Shown here in pieces: positions 1 through 5,611 of a stretch of 7,331 nucleotides of DNA; position 1 is the first letter of the stretch; the number at the start of each line of letters is the position of its first letter. Source of the stretch: Candidatus Gallimonas intestinigallinarum (GTDB taxonomy: Bacteria > Bacillota_A > Clostridia > Christensenellales > Borkfalkiaceae); contig DXBS01000131.1 of assembly GCA_019116405.1 (NCBI GenBank), positions 1 through 7,331 on the forward strand. The letters run 5' to 3'. The position numbers were made by a program, and so were the translations under genes. The notes beneath the pieces are model-generated. The model was given only the letters and a program-made list of their open reading frames with translations, did not search any database and was not told where the DNA came from.

Positions 1-408
1 CTGACCATTCTCAGAAGAGAGGAGGGCAAGAAGTACAACGAGCTCTGCCGCCCCGACGAGAACGGCGAGGAGTATATCCCGCCCGTCTATTCCTCCTTCG
101 ACGAGGCGCTCATGAGCTATCAGCTCAAGGATGTGCATTGTCAGGACGAAATTTACGTCCGCCGCACCGTGGAGCTGCCCGCGGGCAAGTTCGACGATCT
201 CGAACTTCCCTACGAGCGCATCTATGACAGGGACGCCAACGTTCCCAACAACGGGCTGCGCGGGCATGTCTACGTCACCAGGGACGAGGCGACCGGGCAC
301 ATGTTCGTCACGGGTATGCTCAAGACGACGGTCGGCAGGATCATCTACAACGACAACATGCCGCAGGATCTGAACTTCGTCCGCCGCGAGAAGCCGAGGA
401 CTATTTGA
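1..408 (+). CDS. rpoC: RNA polymerase beta' subunit, upstream fragment (5' end outside window, 3' end at a frameshift)
   Basis: This is the middle of the RNA polymerase beta' subunit, the catalytic subunit that forms one pincer of the core enzyme. The frame is open from base 1 and encodes 135 residues before TGA at 406-408. Recognisable family landmarks are LTILRREEG near the start (the segment that follows the catalytic Asp triad in other RpoC proteins), YSSFDEAL, and the motif TVGRIIYN followed by MPQDLNFV. The Asp-triad motif itself lies upstream of the window. The RpoC-like sequence continues in another frame from base 405. Inserting one C in the CC at 394-395 restores a smooth reading, EKPEDYLKLEL, through the junction. 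The stop is therefore most simply a one-base deletion or a sequencing or assembly error, but a natural split cannot be excluded. Identity is very secure; whether the break is real is not. Confidence 0.93.
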   Translation: MTILRREEGKKYNELCRPDENGEEYIPPVYSSFDEALMSYQLKDVHCQDEIYVRRTVELPAGKFDDLELPYERIYDRDANVPNNGLRGHVYVTRDEATGHMFVTGMLKTTVGRIIYNDNMPQDLNFVRREKPRTI

Positions 409-2255
409 AGCTCGAGCTCTCCACCGAATTTATCGGCGGCGCAAGGGCGATCGGCAAGAAGCACCTCGCGCGCATCGTCGAAGCTTGCTTCAAGACGGGC
501 TATGCGCCCAAGGCGGCGGCCGTTCTGGACGCCATCAAGGAGCGCGGCTACAAGTATTCGACGCTCGCCGCACTCACGACCTCCGTCTTTGATATGAAGA
601 TCCCCGCAGAGAAGGACGCAATCGTTCAGAATGCGGAGGAGCAGGTTGCCGGCATCGCAAAGAAGTATGCGCGAGGCCTCCTGCGCGAAGAGGAACGCTA
701 CAACGCGGTCATCAAGGTCTGGGACGACGCTACCGATCAGGTCGCAGGGCTTTTGAAGAAGCAGGGCGAAGCGGATAAGTTCAACCCCATCTGGATGATG
801 GCGGACTCGGGCGCCCGCGGTTCCATCGACCAGATCAAGCAGCTTTCGGGCATGCGCGGCCTCATGGTCAACCCGCAGGGTAAAAAGATCGAGGTCCCCG
901 TCAAGTCGTGCTTCAGAAACGGACTCTCCGTTCTTGAGTACTTCATCTCCTCGCACGGCGGCCGTAAAGGTCTTGCAGACACGGCGCTCAAGACGGCAGA
1001 CTCGGGCTATCTTACCCGCCGTCTCGTCGACGTCTCGCAGGACGTCATCGTCCGCGAGGACGACTGCTGCGCGGGCAAGCGTCCCCGTCCCACCTTCGTC
1101 AAGGCGATCACCAACGGCTCGGGCGACATCATCGAATCGCTTGAGGACCGTCTGGCAGGCAGATTCGCCGCCGAAGATATCCTCGACGACGAGGGCACCG
1201 TCCTCGTTGCCTGCAACGAGATGATCTCCGAGAACATGGCAAAGACGATTGCGGGCCTTGAGCGCTACAAGACGAGCGGCGTACCCATCCGCTCCATCTT
1301 CAATTGCACCACGCGCTACGGCGTGTGCGCAAAGTGCTACGGCAAGGACATGGCGACCACCCTTCCCATCAAGGTGGGCGAGGCGGTCGGCGTCATCGCG
1401 GCGCAGTCCATCGGCGAGCCCGGCACCCAGCTCACGATGCGTACCTTCCACACGGGCGGTATCGCAGCGACGGGCGACATTACGCAGGGTCTTCCCCGTG
1501 TCGAGGAACTCTTCGAGGCGCGCAAGCCCAAGGGCGTTGCGACCATCTGCGAGTTCGCCGGCATCGCGCAGGTGGACGACAAGGACAACAACCTCAAGCA
1601 CATCGTCATCGTCGAAGAGGGCACGGGCGTGCCGCTCAAGGACTATGAGCTTCCCTTCAATGCGGAGCTGCTCGTCAAGAACGGCGACAAGGTCGTCCCC
1701 GGTACCCAGCTCAACGCAGGTTCGGTCAACCCGCAGGATATCATCCGCGTCGAGGGTGTCAAGGGCGTGCAGGACTATATCCTTCACGAAGTCCAGTCCG
1801 TCTACCGTTCGCAGGGCGTCGATATCAACGACAAGCACGTTGAGATCATCGTCCGTCAGATGATCCGCAAGGTCCGCATCGAGAACGCGGGTACCACCGA
1901 TATGCTGCCCGGTCAGTTCGTCGATATGTTCACCTTCGAGGAGCAGAACGAAAAGACCATCATGGCGGGCGGCGTTCCCGCGACGGCAAAGCGCGTGCTT
2001 CTGGGTATTACCAAGGCGGCGCTTGCAACCGACTCCTTCCTGTCGGCAGCCTCCTTCCAGGAGACCTCGCGCGTCCTCACCGAGGCGGCGATCTGCACCA
2101 AGCGCGATCCGCTCATCGGTCTGAAGGAGAACGTCATCATCGGTAAGCTCATTCCCGCAGGTACGGGCATGAAGGACTACAAGAACGTCTCCGTGCAGAC
2201 CACGGGCGGCTATCGCGACGTGATGGCGCCTGCTTCGGAAACGGAAAATGCATAA
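405..2255 (+). CDS. rpoC: RNA polymerase beta' subunit, C-terminal part (bridge helix, trigger loop, zinc site)
   Basis: This is the C-terminal part of RNA polymerase beta'. Numbering from TTG at 405: GKKHLARI with GYKYSTLAALT (residues 17-58) is the segment after the RpoC1/C2 boundary; ADSGARGSIDQIKQLSGMRG (133-152) and the bridge helix region LEYFISSHGGRKGLADTALK (177-196) follow. Zinc-site cysteines are C221 or C222 with C301, C308 and C311 (NCTTRYGVCAKCYG). The trigger-loop region runs from GEAVGVIAAQSIGEPG to MRTFHTGGI, with the catalytic-region His at 349. The end is a typical RpoC C terminus without long lineage insertions. Frame 405 overlaps the upstream stop by four bases (TTGA), and GAGG at 396-399 could serve as a weak ribosome site for the TTG. 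I consider the start an artefact of the frame break rather than a proven initiation codon. Intrinsic terminators follow, so this is the end of its transcription unit. Confidence 0.95.
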   Translation: MKLELSTEFIGGARAIGKKHLARIVEACFKTGYAPKAAAVLDAIKERGYKYSTLAALTTSVFDMKIPAEKDAIVQNAEEQVAGIAKKYARGLLREEERYNAVIKVWDDATDQVAGLLKKQGEADKFNPIWMMADSGARGSIDQIKQLSGMRGLMVNPQGKKIEVPVKSCFRNGLSVLEYFISSHGGRKGLADTALKTADSGYLTRRLVDVSQDVIVREDDCCAGKRPRPTFVKAITNGSGDIIESLEDRLAGRFAAEDILDDEGTVLVACNEMISENMAKTIAGLERYKTSGVPIRSIFNCTTRYGVCAKCYGKDMATTLPIKVGEAVGVIAAQSIGEPGTQLTMRTFHTGGIAATGDITQGLPRVEELFEARKPKGVATICEFAGIAQVDDKDNNLKHIVIVEEGTGVPLKDYELPFNAELLVKNGDKVVPGTQLNAGSVNPQDIIRVEGVKGVQDYILHEVQSVYRSQGVDINDKHVEIIVRQMIRKVRIENAGTTDMLPGQFVDMFTFEEQNEKTIMAGGVPATAKRVLLGITKAALATDSFLSAASFQETSRVLTEAAICTKRDPLIGLKENVIIGKLIPAGTGMKDYKNVSVQTTGGYRDVMAPASETENA

Positions 2256-2262
2256 ACATCTC

Positions 2263-2295
2263 AAGGGACCCGCTGTTTGGCGGGTCCTTTGCTTT
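2263..2295 (+). terminator. Intrinsic terminator after rpoC
   Basis: Eleven-pair stem, AAGGGACCCGC (2263-2273) with GCGGGTCCTTT (2280-2290), including one G-T wobble, and a six-base loop. A broken T-rich tail (GCTTTA) follows. It begins eight bases after the rpoC stop. The tail is weak, which may explain the second terminator downstream. Confidence 0.8.
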
Positions 2296-2373
2296 ATAGC
2301 CTTATCCCGTGCGTCCGGCTCGCTGGAGCGGGGTGTTCCGAAGGGACGGAGGGCTGCCTGATCAATCGACTTG
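2296..2373. other. Intergenic spacer between two terminators, some secondary structure, no gene seen
   Basis: No credible coding region was found. The DNA can fold: GCTC-GCTG-GAGC lies inside a larger element closed by CGTCC and GGACG. No known RNA family was recognised. It may be a remnant or part of the rpoC 3' untranslated region. Confidence 0.3.
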
Positions 2374-2400
2374 AAAACGTCCGCCGTGCGGGCGTTTTTT
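2374..2400 (+). terminator. Second intrinsic terminator downstream of rpoC
   Basis: AAAACGTCCGC (2374-2384) pairs with GCGGGCGTTTT (2388-2398) around a three-base loop, with one T-G wobble, and the 3' arm runs into six T. This is a better terminator than the one at 2263 and isolates rpoC from the lipoprotein gene. Confidence 0.85.
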
Positions 2401-2437
2401 ACTACCAAAAAATTTTTTTGAAAAATTTTGCAGATAC

Positions 2438-2471
2438 TCCAACAAAAGGGGAGGCCCGTACGTTGTATAGG
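2438..2471 (+). promoter_or_regulatory. Candidate ECF-sigma promoter of the lipoprotein gene
   Basis: No acceptable sigma-A promoter was found between the terminator and the lipoprotein start. An ECF-like arrangement is present instead: TCCAAC ending at 2443, a 17-base gap, then CGTTGTATAGG (2461-2471). This resembles the AAC plus CGT core of many Firmicutes ECF promoters. The match is by eye and is only suggestive. Confidence 0.35.
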
Positions 2472-2513
2472 TGAAAGGCGCCCCCCACAAACAAATCAAT
2501 GGAGGAAAGTATC

Positions 2514-3545
2514 ATGAAAAAGTTTATCGCAATTTGTTCGGCAGTATTGGCAGGTACGGCGCTTCTCGCGTTCGCGGGATGCGACACAGGCTCGGAGCAG
2601 GGCAACCTGATCTCGGGCGGACTGGGCGGCGAGGGCACGCAGGTTGAGGCGGGCGCACGTGATGCCTACGGCGTCGGCGCGGTCACAACGGCGGAGCTTC
2701 TCTCCGCGCTCGCCCCCGCAGCGGAGGCGGCGCCGCTCTCGCAGGTCACGGAAGGTGGCACGGCGGCACAGCCCACGCAGGAGGAACTGGAGAGCTTCAA
2801 CGAGTACTTCGTCACGCTCAACACCTTCCTCGGCGGCGAAGGGTTTACGACGACGGTCGTAGAAAATCCCGATGCGGACTATGCCTTCGACTACAAGCTC
2901 ACCGTCGAAGGGACGCAGCTGGACGGCACCGTCATCTCGCAGGTCATGTACTATTCGGAGGAGAGCGTCGCCGTCCGTCCCGACGATGACGACAACGAGC
3001 GCGTGGAGGCGTACCGCCTGACGGGCGTTGTCATCCTCGACGGCGTCTCCTACGAAATGGGCGGCTACCGCAGCGTGGAGACGGAGGAGGAGCGCGATGA
3101 GACGGAAGTCAGCGAGGAGCTGTGGATCCGCGCGTCGCACCCCACCGAAACGGGCACCTATGTGCAGATGAATCTGGAGACGGGCACGGAAGAGGAGCAC
3201 GGCGAGACGGAGACCGAGCGCGAATATGTGTACAGCATCTACCGCGGCGGCAGCCTTGTCGAGCGCGCGAGCGTCGATTTTGAGACGGAGTACGAGAACG
3301 GCAGGACGGAGACGGAGTACGAGCTGGGCATCCTTAGAAACGGTGAGCGCACCACCTATGAGGTCGAGCGTGCGGAGCGCGCGAACGGCACCGTCACCAT
3401 CGGCGTCAACTATCGCCTCGCAAGCGGCGAGCGCGGCAGTTTTGTGATCACGCAGACCGCGGACGGGCTCAGCTATGCCTTCGACGACGGCGGTCGCATC
3501 GATTTCGACGACGACCGTGACGATTGGGATGATTGGGACGACTGA
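2514..3545 (+). CDS. Acidic secreted lipoprotein with Asp/Trp-rich C terminus
   Basis: A 343-residue predicted lipoprotein of unknown function. The start at ATG 2514 is chosen because GGAGG (2501-2505) sits eight bases upstream and the protein then begins with a normal lipoprotein signal: MKK, a hydrophobic stretch, and the lipobox FAGC with the modified Cys at residue 23. The earlier in-frame ATG at 2499 overlaps the ribosome site and would add five polar residues. After the Cys comes a Gly/Ala/Thr-rich linker to about residue 75. The remainder is rich in Glu, Thr and Tyr with alternating patterns that suggest a beta-rich fold. The last 14 residues are DFDDDRDDWDDWDD. I do not recognise a named family. 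It precedes the tethered sigma factor gene, which also ends in a poly-Asp tail, so an extracytoplasmic partner or target of that sigma system is a reasonable inference. A candidate ECF promoter lies upstream. Confidence 0.82.
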   Translation: MKKFIAICSAVLAGTALLAFAGCDTGSEQGNLISGGLGGEGTQVEAGARDAYGVGAVTTAELLSALAPAAEAAPLSQVTEGGTAAQPTQEELESFNEYFVTLNTFLGGEGFTTTVVENPDADYAFDYKLTVEGTQLDGTVISQVMYYSEESVAVRPDDDDNERVEAYRLTGVVILDGVSYEMGGYRSVETEEERDETEVSEELWIRASHPTETGTYVQMNLETGTEEEHGETETEREYVYSIYRGGSLVERASVDFETEYENGRTETEYELGILRNGERTTYEVERAERANGTVTIGVNYRLASGERGSFVITQTADGLSYAFDDGGRIDFDDDRDDWDDWDD

Positions 3546-3561
3546 TCGCGGCTGATCGCGG
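3542..3561. repeat. Two tandem copies of CTGATCGCGG at the lipoprotein stop codon
   Basis: The ten-base unit CTGATCGCGG occurs twice in direct succession. The first copy contains the TGA stop of the lipoprotein gene. It is probably a small tandem duplication; no function is evident. Confidence 0.7.
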
Positions 3562-3575
3562 GAAGCATGGAAGCC

Positions 3576-3599
3576 GGCGCCCTCTTGACAGAGGGCGCC
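3576..3599. promoter_or_regulatory. Perfect inverted repeat enclosing the -35 box of the sigma gene
   Basis: GGCGCCCTC (3576-3584) and GAGGGCGCC (3591-3599) are perfect complements, nine pairs, with TTGACA as the six-base centre. It could be an operator, or a hairpin at the end of the lipoprotein mRNA. No T tract follows on either strand, so it is not a classical terminator. Confidence 0.65.
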
Positions 3600-3614
3600 A
3601 AAACCTGATATAAT
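3585..3614 (+). promoter_or_regulatory. Sigma-A promoter of the tethered sigma factor gene
   Basis: TTGACA (3585-3590), an 18-base spacer, then TATAAT (3609-3614) with an upstream TG extension (TGATATAAT). Both hexamers match consensus perfectly. The predicted start near 3621 leaves a leader of about 14 bases that includes the ribosome site GGGAGG (3623-3628). The sigma gene therefore appears to be driven by the housekeeping sigma rather than by itself. Confidence 0.88.
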
Positions 3615-3634
3615 CAAGCGACGGGAGGAAAAGC

Positions 3635-5218
3635 ATGTCGCTCGATCAAGCCATGACAAGACTGGCGGCGGGAGAGAAGGCCGCCTTCGATGAGATCTAC
3701 CGCGCAACGCGCAGGACGGTCTACTATATCGCGCTCTCCTATGTGCGCGAACGCATGCTCGCCGAGGACGTCATGCAGACGACCTACTTAAAGGTGCTGG
3801 GAAATGCGTCGCGCTACAAAAAGGGGACGAATGCGAACGCATGGATCGCGCGCATCGCCCGCAACGAGGCGATCGACCTTCTGCGCCGCCGCTCGCGCGA
3901 GCTTTCGGTGGACGAGCGGGAGAATCCGCTCCCCTTCGGCACGCAGGACGTGGACGACTATGGGCTTCTTATCGACCTTGCGCGGCGCATCTTAAAACAG
4001 GAGGAATTCTCCGTTCTGATGCTCGCGGCGACGGAGGGCTACAAGCGGCGGGAGATCGCGCAGATGCTCTCCATGCCGCTGCCCACAGTTTCATGGCACT
4101 ATACGCGTGCGGTCAAAAAGTTGCAGCACGCGCTTCAGGAGGAAAAGCGCGAACAGAGAACAGGAGGCGGGATCGTGCAAAGAGGGGAACTGGAACGCGA
4201 ACTCCGCCGCGAGGCGGAAGAACATACGCCCGACGTGTACGAGCGGGTGGTCACGGCGCAGCCCGACGGCAAGGCGGGCGAGGTCGTCGCGGCAGCGCGT
4301 CCGCGCAGGTCGCTGATCATCGCTGCATGCGCCCTTGCTGCCGTTTTTCTCGTGCTCGTCTGCCTGCTGCCCGTCCTGCTTGCGGGCGGCGGCGCGGCGG
4401 GGCTCTCGGGCAACTTGTACATCAGCATCAACCCTGCGGTGGAGTTTATCGTGGAGGAGGACCGCGTCATCAGCGTGCGGGCGCTCAATCGGGACGCGGC
4501 GCTTCTCCTTAGCGGCGAGGACTTCACGGGGCTCTCGCCCGAGGACGCGGGCGAAAAATTTGTACAGCTCTCTGAAAACAAGCATCTCATCACGGCAGAG
4601 GGCGTGGGCGTGACGGCGACGGGCGAGGACGCTGCGGCGCTCGAACAGCGCGTGCGCGACCGGCTTGCGGGCAGCACGCAGAATTATGCGGTGCACGATA
4701 TGTCCCAGAGCGATCTGGATGCGCTCATCGCCGCCTATGACGAGCAGGCGATGGGGGACTTCGAGGACTATCTGGAGCGCGAACTTTCCCACCTGCGCAC
4801 CGACTTTGCCGAACGCGTGCACACGCTCATGGAGAGCTATTCTGCCGATCTTGACGCGGTGTTTGCGGGCAGCATGACGCAGGCGGCGTTCAATGAGAAA
4901 TACCTCTACCTCGGCGAGGACTGCATCTTTGATGACGGCGATGAAACGCAGCGCGAACTTTCGGAGAACTTTGCAGAGCTCAAGCGCGAGATCGAGCGCT
5001 ACGGGGACGACTACATCTTCGAAGAATTATTTGATGAGTTCATCGAGGCGGTCGAGGAGTTGTATGAATCGGACGTCGAACAGGGCGGCGACGACGGCAA
5101 CGATGACAGCGACGACGATAATGATGATGACGACGATGACGACGATGGCGATGACGACGATGACGACGATGACGACGATGATGATGACGACGATCGCCGT
5201 CGGGACAGAGACAGGTGA
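3635..5218 (+). CDS. Membrane-tethered ECF sigma factor fused to an RsgI-like anti-sigma/sensor domain with poly-Asp tail
   Basis: A 527-residue fusion. Residues 17-86 are sigma region 2 (AFDEIYRATRRTVYYIALSY, then AEDVMQTTYLKV and ARNEAIDLLRRR). Residues 110-168 are region 4 with the helix-turn-helix YKRREIAQMLSMPLPTVSWH. Residues 181-225 form a charged cytoplasmic linker that looks like the N terminus of a separate anti-sigma protein (HTPDVYERV). One hydrophobic helix spans about 226-250. Residues 259-345 match the RsgI middle domain (YISINPAVEF, then DRVISVRALNRD), including the Asn266-Pro267 pair at which RsgI proteins autocleave. Residues 350-480 are charged and mostly helical; 486-520 hold 30 Asp in 35 positions, and the end is RRRDRDR. 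The likely role is promoter selection after proteolytic release from the membrane. Start: ATG with GGGAGG six bases upstream. ECF sigma and RsgI-like anti-sigma are usually separate genes, so the fusion is odd; an internal start at 4175 may also yield the second half alone. Confidence 0.88.
   Translation: MSLDQAMTRLAAGEKAAFDEIYRATRRTVYYIALSYVRERMLAEDVMQTTYLKVLGNASRYKKGTNANAWIARIARNEAIDLLRRRSRELSVDERENPLPFGTQDVDDYGLLIDLARRILKQEEFSVLMLAATEGYKRREIAQMLSMPLPTVSWHYTRAVKKLQHALQEEKREQRTGGGIVQRGELERELRREAEEHTPDVYERVVTAQPDGKAGEVVAAARPRRSLIIAACALAAVFLVLVCLLPVLLAGGGAAGLSGNLYISINPAVEFIVEEDRVISVRALNRDAALLLSGEDFTGLSPEDAGEKFVQLSENKHLITAEGVGVTATGEDAAALEQRVRDRLAGSTQNYAVHDMSQSDLDALIAAYDEQAMGDFEDYLERELSHLRTDFAERVHTLMESYSADLDAVFAGSMTQAAFNEKYLYLGEDCIFDDGDETQRELSENFAELKREIERYGDDYIFEELFDEFIEAVEELYESDVEQGGDDGNDDSDDDNDDDDDDDDGDDDDDDDDDDDDDDDRRRDRDR
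4162..4177 (+). promoter_or_regulatory. Internal ribosome binding site and GTG at the sigma/anti-sigma junction
   Basis: AGGAGG (4162-4167) is followed after seven bases by GTG (4175-4177), in frame with the fusion and encoding Val181. Translation from here would give a 347-residue protein starting MQRGELERELRREAEEH, which looks like a normal anti-sigma N terminus. The placement between the sigma domain and the membrane part suggests an ancestral two-gene arrangement that lost its stop codon, or dual expression. Confidence 0.55.
5091..5194 (+). repeat. GAT/GAC repeat encoding poly-aspartate
   Basis: A trinucleotide-type repeat of GAC and GAT codons interrupted by a few Gly, Asn and Ser codons. 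A nine-base unit, GATGACGAC, recurs: two tandem copies at 5126-5143, three at 5150-5176 and one at 5183-5191. It encodes runs of 8 and 15 consecutive Asp. Such repeats can change length by slippage. Confidence 0.9.
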
Positions 5219-5219
5219 C

Positions 5220-5247
5220 AAAAAACGGGCGCAGCGCCCGTTTTTTT
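5220..5247. terminator. Intrinsic terminator after the sigma gene, possibly bidirectional
   Basis: ACGGGCG (5225-5231) pairs with CGCCCGT (5235-5241) around the loop CAG. It is flanked by A5220-5225 on one side and T5241-5247 on the other, so it can terminate either strand. It starts two bases after the stop codon. Confidence 0.92.
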
Positions 5248-5258
5248 GTGTGCGGAAG

Positions 5259-5278
5259 CGTCTGTCGCTTGACAGACG
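5259..5278. promoter_or_regulatory. Inverted repeat overlapping the -35 box of the arsR-type gene
   Basis: CGTCTGTC (5259-5266) and GACAGACG (5271-5278) are perfect complements with a four-base centre. The -35 hexamer TTGACA overlaps the second arm. The arrangement recalls the hairpin at 3576-3599 and may be an operator. Confidence 0.55.
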
Positions 5279-5297
5279 GCGCCGCCTGTGCTACTAT
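5269..5297 (+). promoter_or_regulatory. Sigma-A promoter of the ArsR-family gene
   Basis: TTGACA (5269-5274), a 17-base spacer and TACTAT (5292-5297) preceded by TGC, which gives an extended -10. An AT-rich inverted repeat, TATTT-AGA-AAATA (5297-5309), directly follows at the expected transcription start and is a candidate site for autorepression. Confidence 0.75.
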
Positions 5298-5329
5298 ATT
5301 TAGAAAATAATCGAAATACGGAGGGGGAT

Positions 5330-5611
5330 ATGCCAAAAACAGCAAAGCAGGACATCTGGGGCGCGCTCGCGGATGGTACGCGGCGGGAGATCTTGTTGCT
5401 GCTCAGGTCCCGCCCGCACACGGCGGGGGAACTTGCCGATCAGTTCGAGCTGACTGCGGCGACCGTCTCCCATCACCTCGCCGTGCTGCGGGCAAGCGGA
5501 CTGGTGCATGTCGAGCGGCGCGCGCAGACGCTCATCTATTCGCTCGCTGCGGAGGGCTTTGGGGAGGTCTCCGCCTATCTGAAGCTGTTTGCGCGCGGCA
5601 GGCGCAAATGA
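5330..5611 (+). CDS. ArsR-family winged-helix transcriptional regulator without cysteines
   Basis: A 93-residue DNA-binding repressor of the ArsR/SmtB family. The N-terminal helix DIWGALADGTRREILLLL is the hallmark opening; AGELADQFELTAATVSHHLAVLRASGLV (about residues 32-59) is the helix-turn-helix, with TVSHHL in the recognition helix; VHVERRAQTLIYSL is the wing. It contains no Cys at all, so the classical CxC metal site of ArsR, CadC and SmtB is absent. The architecture resembles the SdpR-like subgroup, but no SdpI-like membrane gene follows. ATG 5330 is chosen because GGAGGGGG (5320-5327) lies just upstream; an earlier in-frame start at 5288 would fall inside the promoter. It appears monocistronic. 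Likely self-regulated through the palindromes at its promoter; the effector and other targets are unknown. Confidence 0.9.
   Translation: MPKTAKQDIWGALADGTRREILLLLRSRPHTAGELADQFELTAATVSHHLAVLRASGLVHVERRAQTLIYSLAAEGFGEVSAYLKLFARGRRK

Noticed and set aside
385..410. Programmed ribosomal frameshift in rpoC
   Set aside because: A -1 shift would be needed, but no X-XXY-YYZ slippery heptamer and no clear downstream pseudoknot are visible. A missing C or a coupled restart explains the data better.
345..2408. A 687-codon open frame on the - strand opposite rpoC
   Set aside because: It is a shadow of GC-rich rpoC codons: its translation is a low-complexity mix of Asp, Arg, Leu and Ala with no recognisable domain, and rpoC on the + strand is unmistakable.
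2277..2474. A 65-codon + strand frame between rpoC and the lipoprotein gene
   Set aside because: It runs through both terminators, has no ribosome site and no recognisable sequence.
3576..3599. Intrinsic terminator for the lipoprotein gene
   Set aside because: The stem is strong but no T tract follows on either strand, and the loop is the -35 hexamer of the next promoter, so a regulatory reading is preferred.
2496..3707. A 403-codon open frame on the - strand opposite the lipoprotein gene
   Set aside because: It spans the lipoprotein signal sequence, the sigma promoter and the intergenic hairpin, lacks a convincing start, and the + strand gene has a clear ribosome site and lipobox.
5126..5194. 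CRISPR-like or minisatellite array
   Set aside because: The repeat units are nine bases without spacers and lie in frame within a coding region, so it is a codon repeat for aspartate.
5288..5329. Upstream GTG start that would add 14 residues to the ArsR-type protein
   Set aside because: It falls in the -10 region of the promoter. ATG 5330 follows a strong ribosome site and starts at the usual distance from the first conserved helix.
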